A stretch of 64,000 nucleotides of DNA from Chrysemys picta bellii (taxonomy: Eukaryota; Chordata; Testudines; Emydidae). Shown here piece by piece: positions 1-20,003 of the stretch. Both the position numbers and the translations under genes were made by a program. Within the stretch, counting starts at the first letter, position 1. Each line of letters opens with the position of its first letter. The stretch is taken from positions 79,920,981 to 79,984,980 of the forward strand of contig NC_088800.1 of NCBI RefSeq assembly GCF_011386835.1, in the 5' to 3' direction. A model generated the notes under the pieces. It searched no databases and was not told the DNA's origin. It saw nothing but the letters and a program-made list of their open reading frames with translations.

Positions 1-160
1 CACCAGAACAAAAAGCACTTTCTTTAGGGGCAGGGGGGAATGGGCCATGCGGCTGGCTGTAGGCAGGATGGGGCGGGCACAGGCAGAGTGCCTGCCAGGG
101 GGCCACCCCTTGACAGCTGGCATTCCATAGGGAACCTCCCAGCAGAACGGCTCACCCGAG

Positions 161-221
161 GTGGGCGGAGCCTCTTCTGGTAGTGGGTGGGGCCTCTTCT
201 GGTGGTGGGCGGGGCCTTCCT
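161..221 (+). repeat. Three GC-box-like tandem units
   Basis: Three consecutive units of about 22-24 bp each begin with GTGGGCGG or GTGGGTGG and continue into a GCCT-containing stretch. GGGCGG is the core of Sp1/KLF binding sites, so this could be an intronic or promoter-proximal element. Nothing else in the sequence shows promoter activity here. Confidence 0.35.
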
Positions 222-557
222 CCCACTTGCCAGTTTAACTGGGAGCTGAAACTCAATGCTGGGGGCTGCACAGCAGTGGCAGAGTGTGGCATGGATGGGC
301 TGGGTCAGAGGAGCTTGGCTGGGACAATTCACATGCAGCTGCTCCCCTCCAGCACTAAGTCTCGCCTAGCTTCACCCAGCTGCCTCTTCCCCTTGTGCTG
401 CTCCCCTCACATAGTTGAGGCCTGAGCAACGGAAGGCACAAGATCTAAGCTATGCTTGAATCAAGGCCTCAGACTCCCCTTCGTGTCCCTTTTATAACCT
501 CCACCTTCCTGCGTAGAGGCCCCTGCCCACCACATGCTAGTGCCAGGTTCACCAGCA

Positions 558-902
558 CAAAGGCGCTGACTTTCCCGCTTCGCCCCAGTCCCCGCCCCCA
601 CACTACTCCTTCCCTCAAGCCCCTGCACCGCCTCTTCCTGTCCCTCTCCCCCACCACCCGAGCACGCCCTGCCCTTGTTCCTCCCCCTCTCCTCCTTCAT
701 GCCGCGAAACAGCTGATCCGCAGTGGGCAGGAGGCGCTAGGAGGAAGGGGGAGGCCCTGATGGGTGGGGCCTGCTGGTGGCTGGGAGGCGCTGAGGGGTG
801 GGGGAGGAGCTGATAGAGGGGCTGCCAGTGGGTGCTGAGCACCCACCATTTTTTCCCCATGGCTGCACCAGGGCTGGAGCACCCACAGAGTCGGCGTCAG
901 CG
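558..902. mobile_element. Non-autonomous hAT-like MITE
   Basis: The element is flanked by perfect 8-bp direct repeats CACCAGCA (550-557 and 903-910), the duplication size made by hAT transposases. The ends are imperfect inverted repeats: GGCGCTGACTTT at the left and AGTCGGCGTCAG at the right. The interior is GC-rich with no meaningful reading frame. Assignment to hAT rests on the duplication length. Confidence 0.6.
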
Positions 903-1457
903 CACCAGCACGTGTGAAGTTTCTCTCCTAGCACCTCTCTTTGTCACTGTGCACAGGGATCACCCAGCCCCTCGTCACAAGGCAAGAGGGATGTTGCGTT
1001 TAGTAGCTTTCCCACAACAGCGAACTCTGTGTCCGCTGACTGTGCGCTACAAGCCGGGCTCTGACTCCAGACTCAGGGCCACCGAGCAGGCAGCAGGGGA
1101 AGGTTGAACGAGGAAGGGCTGGGGTCGCTCAGAGCGAGCCCCTTTGAAGTGTACAACTGTTCCATTGGCTCTGGTATTCGGCCACTAGCTGCAGCTGTTG
1201 CTTAGACAACCCCCCGCCCTCCTCCCCCCCAGCACTAGTCAGGGTAGAGGCTTTCCTGCCTGACCTTTGTGGGCCATAAGTGAACACCCTGAAGCTTGAG
1301 ACTGGCCTCTCTCACCATGAGCTTAGCCTGACTGTACATGCTTAGACATGCTGTATTTATGGGCATCAGCTGATCCTGCTCTTCATTGGACCCCCAGCTG
1401 CGGTACATAACCCCGCCCCCGCTGGCGGGTCACGTAACCGCTGTTATTGTTCCCCAG

Positions 1458-8732
<7,275 letters not shown>

Positions 8733-9018
8733 CGGAGCCTGTCGGGAAAGGCCATTTGCAGCACCGCCAGCCTCGCTCTCTTATTCCAATTCTGCTTGCT
8801 TTTTTTTCTGTAAGATGTTGAGTTCAGATCAAGACGACTGATAGTTGCAGATACACATCTCCCCTGGCAGCGGTACAACTGCCTGGGCTCAAAGGCACTT
8901 GGGAGACTTGTCAGCTGAAGTAAATTAAGTACAAAGAAATTAAGTAGTATTTTTAAGACTTTTTTACATTTTAAAACAATGCACCTATGCTGGTCATAAA
9001 TTGCTTAAAGAAACAGAA

Positions 9019-9024
9019 AATAAA
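9019..9024 (+). terminator. ARPC1B: Poly(A) signal of ARPC1B
   Basis: AATAAA lies 287 bp after the stop codon. It is followed within about 25-40 bp by a TGTCTTTTTC-type U/GU-rich stretch, as expected for a cleavage site. Confidence 0.7.
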
Positions 9025-9044
9025 GTGTCTTTTTCATGTAAATC

Positions 9045-10200
9045 CAGCGGCTGCTTTCTTTCGAATATATATTGATGTCGTGTCACTGTTAAGTTCTCCC
9101 CAAGGTAGCAGATATCATGGGGGAGTCTCCTAGTGCTGTCTCTGCGTCTGTTTCACACCTCAGAACCACTTCCTGTTTCAAACAATTGCTGCACTCACGC
9201 CTGGCACCCTTTATTGCCAGAACAGAAACAGCTTTTGCCTGGGAGGCGTTCTGCCCATGCCTGCTCAGCCATGTACAGCCCCACCCAGTCTGCTCAAAGA
9301 GAAGCAGGTTTCCCAACCTGCGATGTTGCTGCCCTGGTTTCATAACTCTACCTGCAAACATGGGACCCAAAGCTTGCACCTCCACGGTGCCATCCTCGTG
9401 GTTGAGTTCAGCGCAGCTTCCAGACAGGTGGGGGCTTTTCAAAGACGCAAGTAGTAAGCCTGGTGTGTGGCACCTTATCTTTCCAAAACACTTAAAGATA
9501 CAAGGGGATAAAGATGGAAGAAAAAAAGATCGTTCCCATTGGATTTTAACCAGTCGTGTCCACTTCTAAATGTCTCCTTCTCATTTATACAGACTTCCAA
9601 GGATCACGTTCTGGTGCCCAGGTAGGGGACAACTCTCTCCCGGTAGCACAGTGGCAGAGCTTTCCATGATAAATACGCCCTCTTTTCCCTCCTCCCAGAA
9701 ACCTCACACTAACCCTCCCAATTCTGAAAGGTGTAACAGTCCAGGGTTAGCTCTATCCACATTGAAGAGGACATGGATTGAAAGAAGTTAGAGGACAATT
9801 ATCCCCTTCCACTAGGCTAGCCAACTGTGTGTGTGTAGAGCAGATCTAATGAGATGTCCACCAGACCCAAGCAGGGAAAGCGCGTTACCTTCAGGCTGTA
9901 GCTGTTGGTACAGTCCAGATGCTCCAGTCAGACTTGTCCTATTGGCTCCATTTTGACAGTGCAAGCGGCACAAAGTGCCAGGAAAGCAGAGCAAAACAGA
10001 GACATGAAATAGCAAGTCACCATCATAGCTCACAGGTACGGGGCATCTCCCACAAGTTGTTGTAACTGGAAACCCCATAGAAGCATACCCGGTGCCCATG
10101 AGATTTCATGCTGACACGCACAAAAGACAAGGGCAAAGCGTTTACGATAATTTAAATTTTAATCAGCCAAATATACAAGTTTGGGTTGGTTTGTTTTTAA
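9045..10200. other. Intergenic gap between convergent ARPC1B and PDAP1
   Basis: This holds the space between the two 3' ends. I recognise no gene, RNA or repeat with confidence. Open frames here are short and lack family resemblance. Confidence 0.6.
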
Positions 10201-10206
10201 TTTATT
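10201..10206 (-). terminator. PDAP1: Candidate poly(A) signal of PDAP1
   Basis: TTTATT on the plus strand is AATAAA for PDAP1. It is the only clear hexamer within 700 bp of the stop codon and would give a 3' UTR of roughly 0.7 kb. Confidence 0.5.
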
Positions 10207-10879
10207 GAGTTTTTCTTTTTACCTGGGTTTTGGTACAATCAATGAAGGCTTTGCTTTAAACAAAGGATGATGTGGTTAAAAACTGACACTATCCCTAGTC
10301 AGAGGAGAGAAAAAAGGAGGGAAAAGGGGGGGGGGGGGGGAGGGTGAAAATGGGAATGAACAGCACTCCAGAAAAACAGCCCTGAAGTTAGGCTTCCAGA
10401 CTATTCTTACAACACTCTGCAGCTCAATTTCACGGGCTGTTTGCAGAAGTGGGTCCTGACGATACACCCCCCCGACCTTTGGGTTTTCATCAAGATTACC
10501 GACCCCATACCCCACCCCCAAGCTGACAGAAAAATCTAGGTTTTGTGATCTAATATATGAAGCATTTCCCCTCCCACCTTGCTCCCCTACCCTGCCCCTA
10601 ATGTGTTCTCGGTCCTAAAAACAGCAAAAACATTCAGGTTTCCAAACTGTTACACAGAGAAGTGCTGCTCAGCACGGTTCTGCCCTGAAGATAGCAGCTG
10701 CCCCCCCAACCCAAAATGGAATTCTGTGCCAAGATGAAGACGAACACACTGTCAGTGTCTCTTGGAGGTGAATTTGACTTCGATGTTGCAGTACACCCTA
10801 TGTGGTATGCAACATGGCAGAGTTCCTGGCAGGCACCAGGCAGAGTTCCCTGGAATTCTTCCTCCTGCATGTCCTGTGC

Positions 10880-13800
10880 TTATTTGTTAAGGGATAGTGA
10901 TTGCAGTCTTTTGCCTGCCACAGACGCGTCATCTTTTGCTGTGGGAGTGGGAGGGGAGAAAGAAAAGAGAGAGACTTGTCAATGTTTCCAGATGCAGGTG
11001 GGGAATTGGTGCTGTCTCGGTGGCCCTAGAGACAGAGCTCCATTTAGCCACACTAGACGTATAACAGCTTAGCAAGTGTCCCTCTGCCACCCCCCTGCTT
11101 AGATGCTAAAATTCCTGGTGGGTCCACATCCAGAGTGAAAGGAGAATGCCATCTCTACGGTCCATCCTGACCCTGGCCTCAGTCATTGGTGCCAACTGTG
11201 GAGAGATCTGTGCAGTGCGAAATGCACTGAGACCAAACCCCCATCACCACTTTGGTTCACTAGATACTTCAGCTGAATTAAGGGTCAGCCTGTGACCTAG
11301 AGGTGCAAAGCTCTATATCCTATTACCAATTCCCTGAGCCGTTTAGGCCCCACCCCATATGTACTTCTGATGCACAATATCCAAGCTGTTTGCAGGGAAT
11401 TCACTGAACTGCTGGTGCGAACATGTACAAAAATCCACTACCTTTGCCTGTTCAGCTGAAGCGCTGAGGTGTAGAGAGCAAATCCCTCCTTACTTTGCCT
11501 GCTCACTGCCTAACTAATCTACCCCTTTATGACGCAGCATAAAGCAGAGGATGAAACAAAGCTGACTCTAGGGTTGAACAGAATAGCTGTTTAACAGCAC
11601 ACAGTAACAGCACTGGTAGAAAGGGAATACTATGCCTACTTCGCTTGTGATACTGAGATCACAGCTCCTGGAGGTATGGCTGTCAGCGAGGACAGTTAGG
11701 GGTGGACTGAATGAGGAACTGTTATTGTAAGGCCTTACCTTTTCTTTCCTCCTCTTTCTTTTTGGCAGCTTCTTCCCTCTGTTTCCGGATGATGGCTAGT
11801 CGAGCGAGATCTGCCTTTGCCTGTTCCGTTTTACCAGCTAGATGCATTTTCATGTATCTTTCTTTTGCTTTCTGCTTCTCTATTTCTTCTCTGTTTGAGT
11901 GAAATACACTAGTCGTCATGGTATCCAAATTAACACACAGGTATCGTTAGCGTTAGAAAGGGGATTAAGAGAAGGCGTGATCTCGAGCAGCATCGACCTC
12001 TGATCTTAGAGCACAAATGCGCAGTCATTTCAATCTCTAATTAGCATTTTAGCAATTGAGCAATTCAAGGAGGCTGAAGATCAAAATAATGTTTAAATCC
12101 TTTTCAGAGCAGTCACGGGGCTTGGGAAAAGCCATGCTGAAGATGGCTTCTGGCTTGAAAAGCTACCTAAATAAAGGCTTCTTTCTAACATTCATTATCA
12201 CCACACCCAAGTGCCTCACAGTAGCCCAGTGAATTAGGGATTGTTTCTGTTCCCACTGTGCCAGGGAAAACTCTGGCACAGAGTTAAGTGACTTAGGGTA
12301 CGTCTATACTACCTGCCGGATAGCATTCCATGTATCGGGGGTCGATTTATCGCGTCTCGTCCAGACGAGACAAATCGATCCGCGAATCGACGCCCGTACT
12401 CCACCTCGGCAGGAGGAGTAAGCGGAGTCGACGGGGGAGCCGCGGCAGTCGACTCGCCACCGTGAGGACGGCCAGGTAAGTCGAACTGAGATACTTCGAC
12501 TTCAACTATGCGAATAGCGTAGCTGAAGTTGCGTCTCTTAGTTCGAACCCCCTGCTAGTGTAGCCCAGGCCTTAGCCTAATATCCCACAGCAGGACAGTG
12601 TCAAACCAGAGCACAGTCCTCCTGCTTCCCAGTCTAGTGCCCTACCCAAAAGCCACCCTTCAGCTGTAGGAATCGGTATTGAATCAAACTCGCACTTTTC
12701 TCTCTAAAAACCCACGTGTGAAATGGCAACTGAGTTCAAGACTGAAAACAAAATCTAAGTGTCCACTGGGGCAAGTAACTTCACTCTGACCCCAGGAATC
12801 TGGAAAACGCACTCCCATCCATACTAGGGCTCCTGCCACACCAGGAACTTAACAGGGTGACCCTTGGCATGGTATTTTTCTGCCACTACGCACTAATGCA
12901 CAGGGGCAGTTATTTCTGATTATTGACATCAGGCTTTTAGAAAGGAAAACTAGATAGCCAGGGTCCATGACTAGGGCTACTAGGTGCTTAACACAAATAA
13001 TTAATAACCATTATAATAATTAGCAGAGGAAAAAACACTTATGCCCGTCTCAATGCGTTTCGCAAAGCTGCCTGACTTTAGGATGACAAGGTGGGTGAGG
13101 TAATATCTTTTATTGGACCAACTTCTGCTGGTGAAAGAGACAAGCTTCCAAGCTTATACAGAGCTCTTCTTCAGGTCTGGGAAAGGTGCTCAGAGTGTCA
13201 CAGCTAACTACAGATTGTTTAGCATAAGTAGTTAACACATATAGGATGGCAGCCACCAACATAGGCTGGCTCTACTTAACCATGTAAGTTCCTACCCAAT
13301 GAAATTGGGATCCAAAGTGAATCCTGACAATTATCTTCACACCTACTGTGACGGTGGGCTCAAATAAATAAAGGACCTCACTGAGACGGCAACTTCCCTC
13401 CCAGCAGGTCAGATTTACTGGCACTACGTGGCTTGGCCACTGCAGGGGGCAGAACATTATTCTAGGAACAAACACAGAACACACATCTCTCCAAGCTATA
13501 AGAGAGAAGGGGGATTGTTACCGCTCTCTCCGCGACAGCTCCTTGGGTCCATCCAGATCCAGCTGAGTTACTTTTTTGGCTGTCTGAACAACGCGATTGG
13601 GATTCTCTATGTCTATCAACCCTTCCACGCCTTTGCGCTTTTGCTGGAGTTTAGAAACAAAGGACATGCATGTTATCAATGAGTTCTGTAGCTGTCAAGG
13701 CTCAATGAGTCTTCTTCACATACATCCTAGTGGAGAAAGTTCACTCACGTGGTCATTACCTCTGAAACCAAACCTAGACAGACACTAAAAAAATTCTTAT

Positions 13801-16800
13801 TACCAGGGAATATATCTGCTGCCACATCGTATTTTACTTTACCATGTGTTTTCAACCCCATTGTTAATAGTGAACGTTACCACGTCTGTTTCTTCCACTT
13901 CAGTGTACAGCAATGAACAAATTATTAATGGAGTGAAGATTAACTAGGAGGAGACACACACTACGTTTAACTTTAAAAAAATCCCACCATCCTTATAAAT
14001 CTGGGCTCAGGAGCCCACAAATACATGGGGAAAATAAAAATCAAGGATTAGCAGGTTGGTTGTGCCTTGAGAATGTGGGGTGTTCATCTACGTTAAATGC
14101 ATTGGGAGTTACGGTACCTGATAGTCCTCGTCATCTTCGTCACTCTCGTCTGAATCTAACGATTTCTTCTCTTTTTTGGGGTCTCCTATTGCCCCCTCTC
14201 CCCCTTCTTCTTGCTCCTCCTCTTCCTATGCGTTTACAGGAGATTAAGAAAAAATGTAAACTGATGAAATTGCAACCACTAGCAACGACTCTTTAAAAGA
14301 AGTCAGCACAGTGAAAACATTAATAGGCAAGGGATACAACTGCATGGCCGAGAATGTCAGTATTATTGGTATGTCTTCTCTAATCAATTTTATTTGTATT
14401 GCATTCAAGAGCAAGATACGTTTTGTCCCCTAAATGTGTCCCATTATTCACATCACCTGCATTAACAGGGTCCTCAATAAGAGACTCCACTGCTTTCTAT
14501 ATACAATATGATATCCATTGCTAGGTAACTTGATCACCATATTCTATGTTTCACATTTTACCTCCCACAGAGGAAGAGAATAAGGGACACATTCTGACTT
14601 TGGTTTCAAGTGCTCGATACCCCATTGATTTTGATAGAAACTGCCTAAACATCACTACGAATTAGATCCAGCTCTAAAACTCTATGTCACCAACAGAAAA
14701 TCTGGAGAATTGCAGATTGTCAAACCCAACATAGAAGCGTTTCCACATATTGTAATTCAGGTGACAGAATGATTTACACCACTTGACTCTAAGCTGCCTT
14801 TGCTCATGAACTGCAAAATAATTGAGTATAAGAGCAGCAGTTTATCTCGCTAAGCACATGACCAGACAGAACACATACCCTGGCCTTTTGTTTTTCTGCT
14901 TGGAGCTGTGCATCAATCTCTTCAGGGCTTGTGTACTGTCTTGCTCGGCCTTTGTGGCCTCCTTTTCTACCTGCATGAGAAATTAAGTCAGTAGCTGATT
15001 TAGTGAGATGTTTCCACAAACTCAAAAGCCTGTCCCCAATTCTCTCTTGGCTGTAGTTGTGCATAGTACAGACCAGTTCTTCTTCCAGTAAAAGCTAAAA
15101 GAACGCAGAAGTAGCCCAATAATTCACCAACCTTAGTCAAGCACTTCGAGCCCTTAGATAAATACACAGAGAACTGTTATTGAACCACAAAAGTGTTCAG
15201 AGAAAATTTTTCAGACTTAGCTTAACCCCTCCAGTTTCTAGGGAAGCCTGCACCAGTTGGACCATCTAATCCAATGGTCTGTATTTGAGAGGGCCCAGTT
15301 ATACCTGGCATCACCAGAAAAGAACATAGCCCATCATCTCCATAAGATTCTCTACATCATGTTAGCAAATAAAAGCTCTGAATAATTTCAACATTTCCTG
15401 TAGTTCACTAGGGATGTTCTCACCACTCCTCAAGGTAGGTACTACTGTTTTCATCCCTCAACTACTACAGACACCAGGCATTGCAGCACGGTTCTGTCAG
15501 GCTATAGAAGGATGAGGAGAATTACGCTTCCAAGGGCTCAAGATAGTGGAATGACACCATCCTTCCCCTTCCATCCACATCCACAGTTGCCTCTGATTCA
15601 CTTCCTGGGTTGGCAACCAAATATAAATCCCACAACCACTCCCTACTCTGCATTTACTACACAGCAGGAAGCTGCGCTCTAACTATGCTGCCACAGAAAC
15701 ACTAGGGAGTGACAGCAATTGTAAGTGAATTTCTACTATAACCCTGATTTTTCCTGACTGCCCGCCGCCCCTACACACATACCCAGAAAAATGAGAGATG
15801 AAATCAGTTTCCCTGGATGCATTGCCCTAGCTGAGATCCGGTACCTACCACCAAACTTTAATACCTATCGCCAAACTTAAATTGATTGATGTGAAATCAC
15901 TGAAACTATTAATGTTTCCCGAAGAATGGCAGCGCCAGTGGTCGCGGCACAAGACATCCAAGGACTGCTGGAGACCTGGGCTTTCTTTTTTAAGCAGTCT
16001 CTACCCTTTTCCCTGCAGACACAGAGCTCAAAGTACAATCTGACCACTAAAAGTACTTTGCAATTATTTTTTTGCCAAACAGTTCATGAGGGGGTTCTCT
16101 CCTCCTGCAGATCTCAGGAGGGCCACTGGCAGGAGCCATGGGACATCCGTTTGACCTCTTTACCCCCCTGTTTATTCCCCGAGGTCAGTAAGTAGCCTTG
16201 CGGGGAAGGGGTCGGGGGCGAGAGATCAAGGGAACACTCTTCCTGAGATCTGTATGAGGGGAGAGCACCAGCTCCCCTGCAGAGGTTCAGTAGTGCCCAA
16301 CTAACCTAATTTGTTGAGCTGGTTGAATAATTGGAAAATGTTCATGAAAAAACTGTCCCTTTTTTGGCATTAGTACATTGGTCCAGCAGAGGCAGGCAAC
16401 CCCTGTTTTCTTGATCAGAGCTGAACCACTTACTGTGACCGTGGCTGGAGTTGTCTTGAGGAATCTACCAAGGCTGGGGGGGCACAACTGTTCATGAGGA
16501 GGGCTCTCAATAGCTCAGTAGCTCCAACATACCTCCCCCCCGCTCCCCTCGTCCTCTTTCCTCACACTGCTTATCACTGATTTTCTAAAGTCTCTAGGAA
16601 GGGAACTTTGAACATGCAGTTCTTAGAAGATCTGAAGGGGGGAAATGAAAAAAGCAGGAGGCTTGAAGGGAGAATTCCCAGCCAATCTTGGGGAGCTCAA
16701 TAAGCCACCTCCCCACAAATCTTAAGAAGCCTCATGGCCCCTTCACCTCTGCATTTCTACGTTTTCTAACATGAGAGGTGAGGTTCTGTACACTAGTGGC

Positions 16801-19800
16801 CTTGAAAGGGGATATTCACTCAAAGAACTTACATGTGCCTGCCGCCTTCAAAAAGCATGGGATAGATTTTCAGTTGTGATTTCAACTACAGTGTCTGCAG
16901 CCACTGATAGATGGTGCTGTCCATTAAAGGACTTCTCTACCCCAGTAAACCACCCTTTTTTTCCTCACAGCTTATAGAGATGCCAGAGTAGCGTTACAAT
17001 TCAAAATTGGTTACTTATTTAAAAAAAGTGTGGCATGACTGATACAGGTACAAAGTAACTACTATGCTGTAAACTTTATGCATTATTCTACCCCGTGAAG
17101 GGCTACATGATCTAAAACAATGATCTGCTACAATACTACCAGGGTAACTAGGCTCTTTGGTGTCTGGCAGATGCATTTTCAGGCATTTGTTTTCTTTATG
17201 AGTCAGGTCAGCTTATAACAGCAGATTTCAACGTACTTTTTCAAAAAATAAAACTAGCCTGTAACCCCCTTTGGTCTTCACATTAGGTGTTGTCAAAAGC
17301 AATAGATACGAAGAGCAAAGCTTATTAGTTCTAAGTTTTACCCATTCTACACTGAAGCCTGTACCAAATAATTAAGTATTGTACCGCTCAATACTTTTAC
17401 CATCATCTCATCAACTAGAATGAGATGAGACCTGAGTCGCATTAGTATGCCGATATTTAATCAAGGAGGGCATAGGGAAGGCCTTTGCTCATGGTAAGGA
17501 GGCAGGACTGTAAGGGGCTTTGGGCTGTGAGTCATGCAACCTGAGTTCTATTCCTAGCTCTGCCACTGACCTGCTGCATTACGTTGGGCAAGTCACTTCA
17601 CCTCTGTGCCTCAGTTTCCCCCATCTGTAAAATAGGGATAATGAGTCTTATCCTCCTTTGCAAAGCACTTTGAAACCCACAGATGATTGTATTTTTAAAC
17701 TATGGTAAAGGCACACAGAGCCTAAGATAGGCATGTTTTTAAATACATATTTCAGTCTATAAGAGTATTACTATTAATGTGAATTTAAGCTTAGAAGAAT
17801 TTTATGGAGCTATGAGTTTAAAAAAAAACTTGGGAAAACGGGTTTCGACAGCCTCTAAACAGAGATCAAGAAGTACTTCAGAAACACTTGTTCTGTATTA
17901 GCAGACAAGCTCATATTTGTGCAGCAGAAAGGGTTTCTCTCCCAAAACATTATGAACTACTTCTTCAATAGCGCTATTTCTTTACAGAACATAGATTATA
18001 AAAAAATTACACACACACATTACAGAAAAGAGAAGAGCATTCACCGAGTGGATCCTTTTGGAGCAAGATGTATTTGTAATATATGCAGCTGCGGGTTTTT
18101 TGTTTTTTTTAATTATTGACAGGATTAAATCCAAGTGTGCTACCAAACACTGCAGGCAAAACCCTGGCCCCCCTGAAGTCAATGGCAAAACACCCATTGA
18201 TTTCATTGGGGCCAGGATTTCACCCTGCAAAGCCACAGACAAACTTGAGAGGGGTATGTTTAGAATTGTGTGATGAATTTGGAATAGGAAAAATTGAATT
18301 TATTGAGCTTTCATTACAAAAATAATTATGAGCATCAATACAAATAAGTCTGGAGCCTTTTCCTATGTCTAGCAATAGTTTTATATAGTACAAACTGGTA
18401 TGAAGGATGTCTGGCCTAGATCAAGATATCAAAGAACCTGTATTAAAAAACTGGGAAACAAATCTTATGATATTAAAGACCGTGGAGGGCGGGGGGGGGG
18501 ATACTGTATTTGATGCCTAAAGAATTCTCTAACAGTCACAAACTCAGTTAATGGACACTAATAAAGTAAATTGGCAGAGACTACAGGAAGGGTAGAATGG
18601 GGAATAATAATTTACATTAACATAGTAAGATTTGATTCCATAGAAAGCATGAAAGAGCCAATTATGTGGACAGATTTAGTGAATCTAGAGAATGATCTGG
18701 GTAGATCCAGCTCAGACTTGATGGACTCTCATTCCCTCATTAGCTCTCCTGTACCACATGCAGGCAGGTTGGTACCCACTGCATAACAGCAAGATGCTGT
18801 GAGTGAAGCTATTATGATGGTGGGTTTAGAGCCACTAAAAACTCTAAAATGAGACATTAAAAGTCATCTTTGTGTCTTCTTCTGTACAGTACTCTTATGC
18901 AGCAAGTAACCACCTTCTCTTCATTTAGATCAGTAGTTCTCAGACTTTTGTACTAATAGCAAGCCTCTGAGTGTGACCCCCCCTTATACATTAAAAACAC
19001 TTTTTTATATATTTAACACCATTATAAATGCTGGCAGCAAAGCAGGGTTTGGGGTGGAGGCTGACAGCTCACAATCCCCCATGTAATAACCTTGCGACCC
19101 CCTGAGGGGTTCCGACCCCCAGTTTGAGAACCCCTGATTTAGATCCTTTCTACATATCCCCAGAGGCCTCTCAAATACTAATCCACTGAAGGAAGAATCT
19201 TAAAGAACCACATGCCATCAGCATCCCTTTGAAATAGGCCCCATCAGTCAGTACATTGGGTACATGTGAACTGCATTCTGTGCCCGATTTAGCTTGTGAG
19301 CTCAGTGCCTCATGTATTCTGTACAGCACCAATCATACACTCCATGCTCAACAGATGCCAGCCTCCTCCCCAGTGCAGAACAAAACCCATCACCTGGCAC
19401 TAGATCTGCTATGGGCCACCAGTCCCACTACTTTTCCCCTGCACACAGTACCCCTACAACTTGCACATACCCCTTAGTTCCCAGGGGCTTCTGCCCCCTC
19501 ATGCTTCTCCCATCACCCACAGGGGCTTCAAGCTGGTACTCCCCTGAACCTGCCATCGGTCCATGGGGGCTTGCACCTCCCCATAACCCATCACTCCATT
19601 CCCCTGGGCTTGCATCTTCCTCTCAATCCAATCGCTCCAGGGGGGTTATACCCCTCCCCCAGGGACTTAGGGCTTGCCCCCCCCCCCTTGATCCTATCGC
19701 TGTGGGGCTTACACCCCTTCCCCAGAGCCCTAAGGCTTGCCCCGACAAACCCCACTGCTCCTAGGGGGCTTATACCCCTCCCCCAGGGACCTAGAGCTTG

Positions 19801-20003
19801 GGCCCGCCCTTAACCCACCACTCGTGGGGGGGTTATACCCCTTCCCCAGGAACCTAGGGCTTGCCCCCCCCCAACCCCACCGCTCCTGGGGGGGCTTATA
19901 TCCCCCCCCCCCGGGATTTAGGGCTTGGGGCCCCCCTCCTTAGCCCCACCGTTCCTGGGGCCTGTTTCCTCTCATCCGCCCCTCCCTCACCTCCTTTCGG
20001 CAT
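10880..20003 (-). CDS. PDAP1: PDGFA-associated protein 1 (28-kDa phosphoprotein)
   Basis: PDAP1 (HASPP28) is a small, highly charged phosphoprotein first described as binding PDGF-A; its molecular role is poorly defined. Six coding exons on the minus strand are 20003-19991, 14970-14879, 14225-14118, 13643-13522, 11890-11739 and 10938-10880 (TAA). Joined they give 181 codons, the human length. The order is MPKGG with the basic [20 protein letters not shown] start, a glutamate-rich block, an acidic serine segment [15 protein letters not shown] that suits casein kinase II, then the helical [20 protein letters not shown] region ending QSLSLNK. All introns are GT-AG. It shares a CpG-rich divergent promoter with BUD31 and converges with ARPC1B. 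The first exon holds only 13 coding bases before a 5-kb intron. Confidence 0.95.
12195..12660. repeat. MIR/core-SINE relic split by a MITE
   Basis: TGGCACAGAGTTAAGTGACTTA before 12296 and GCCTAATATCCCACAGCAGG after 12574 together resemble the conserved MIR run (GCACAGAG, TTAAGTGACTTGCCCAAGGTCAC). The Harbinger-like MITE at 12296-12571 interrupts it. The relic continues to about 12660 with GTCCTCCTGCTTCCCAGTCT. Confidence 0.55.
12296..12571. mobile_element. PIF/Harbinger-like MITE
   Basis: The ends are imperfect inverted repeats: GGGTACGTCTATACTA at the left and TAGTGTAGCCCAGGCC at the right. The flanking 3-bp duplication is TTA (12293-12295 and 12572-12574). The interior has many GTCGAC sites and self-complementary ATCGAT/TATCGCG segments. 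Relatives are at 34026-34326 and 49341-49599. The superfamily is inferred from the TTA duplication. Confidence 0.6.
13089..13241 (-). mobile_element. Penelope-like element 3'-end fragment
   Basis: In minus orientation the fragment reads CCTGAAGAAGAGCTCTG, then AAGCTTGTCTC and later CCAATAAAAGATATTACCTC, a 3' end abundant in turtle genomes. Near-identical 10-bp repeats flank it (TAGGATGACA at 13079-13088, TAGGATGGCA at 13242-13251). The CTGAAGA...GAAGC layout parallels the hammerhead-like core of the element at 42724. The family call is from recall and similarity. Confidence 0.5.
17505..17690 (+). repeat. MIR-type core SINE
   Basis: The order CTGAGTTCTATTCCTAGCTC, TGCCACTGACCTGCTGC, TTGGGCAAGTCACTTCACCT, CTGTGCCTCAGTTTCCCC and ATCTGTAAAATAGGGATAAT follows the MIR consensus closely. 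It lies antisense to PDAP1 in intron 1. Confidence 0.85.
18931..19136. mobile_element. hAT-like MITE (CAGTRGTTCTCA ends)
   Basis: Left end CAGTAGTTCTCAGACTTTT and right end CCAGTTTGAGAACCCCTG are inverted repeats typical of hAT elements. Perfect 8-bp duplications ATTTAGAT flank them (18923-18930 and 19137-19144). There is no coding capacity. Confidence 0.8.
19630..19965. repeat. Minisatellite of about 62 bp in PDAP1 intron 1
   Basis: About five units recur at near-62-bp spacing (TTATA or TTACA cores near 19647, 19710, 19770, 19833 and 19897). Each has GGGGCTTATACCCC, CCCCAGGGACCTAGGGCTTG and an ACCCCACCGCTCCT-type stretch. More degenerate units appear back to about 19480. The array ends only some 25 bp from the PDAP1 exon 1 donor. 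Confidence 0.75.

Larger units (their letters stand above)
1..1457. other. Leftmost sequence, probably ARPC1B intron 1
   Basis: I find no coding exon here. The short ARPC1B exon with the start codon (about 21 residues in the family) cannot be recognised, so it lies to the left of the window. The stretch is GC-rich, with three near-identical GC-box units at about 161-221 and one MITE at 558-902, both listed separately. Calling it an intron is an inference from the first visible exon starting in mid-protein. Confidence 0.5.
14971..19990 (-). other. PDAP1: PDAP1 intron 1
   Basis: This 5-kb intron holds a MIR relic (17505-17690), a hAT-like MITE (18931-19136) and a 62-bp minisatellite next to exon 1 (19630-19965). 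A short palindromic stretch at about 18166-18226 (GAAGTCAATGG / CCATTGATTTC) looks like a hairpin repeat. I see nothing recognisable in 15000-17500. Confidence 0.8.
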
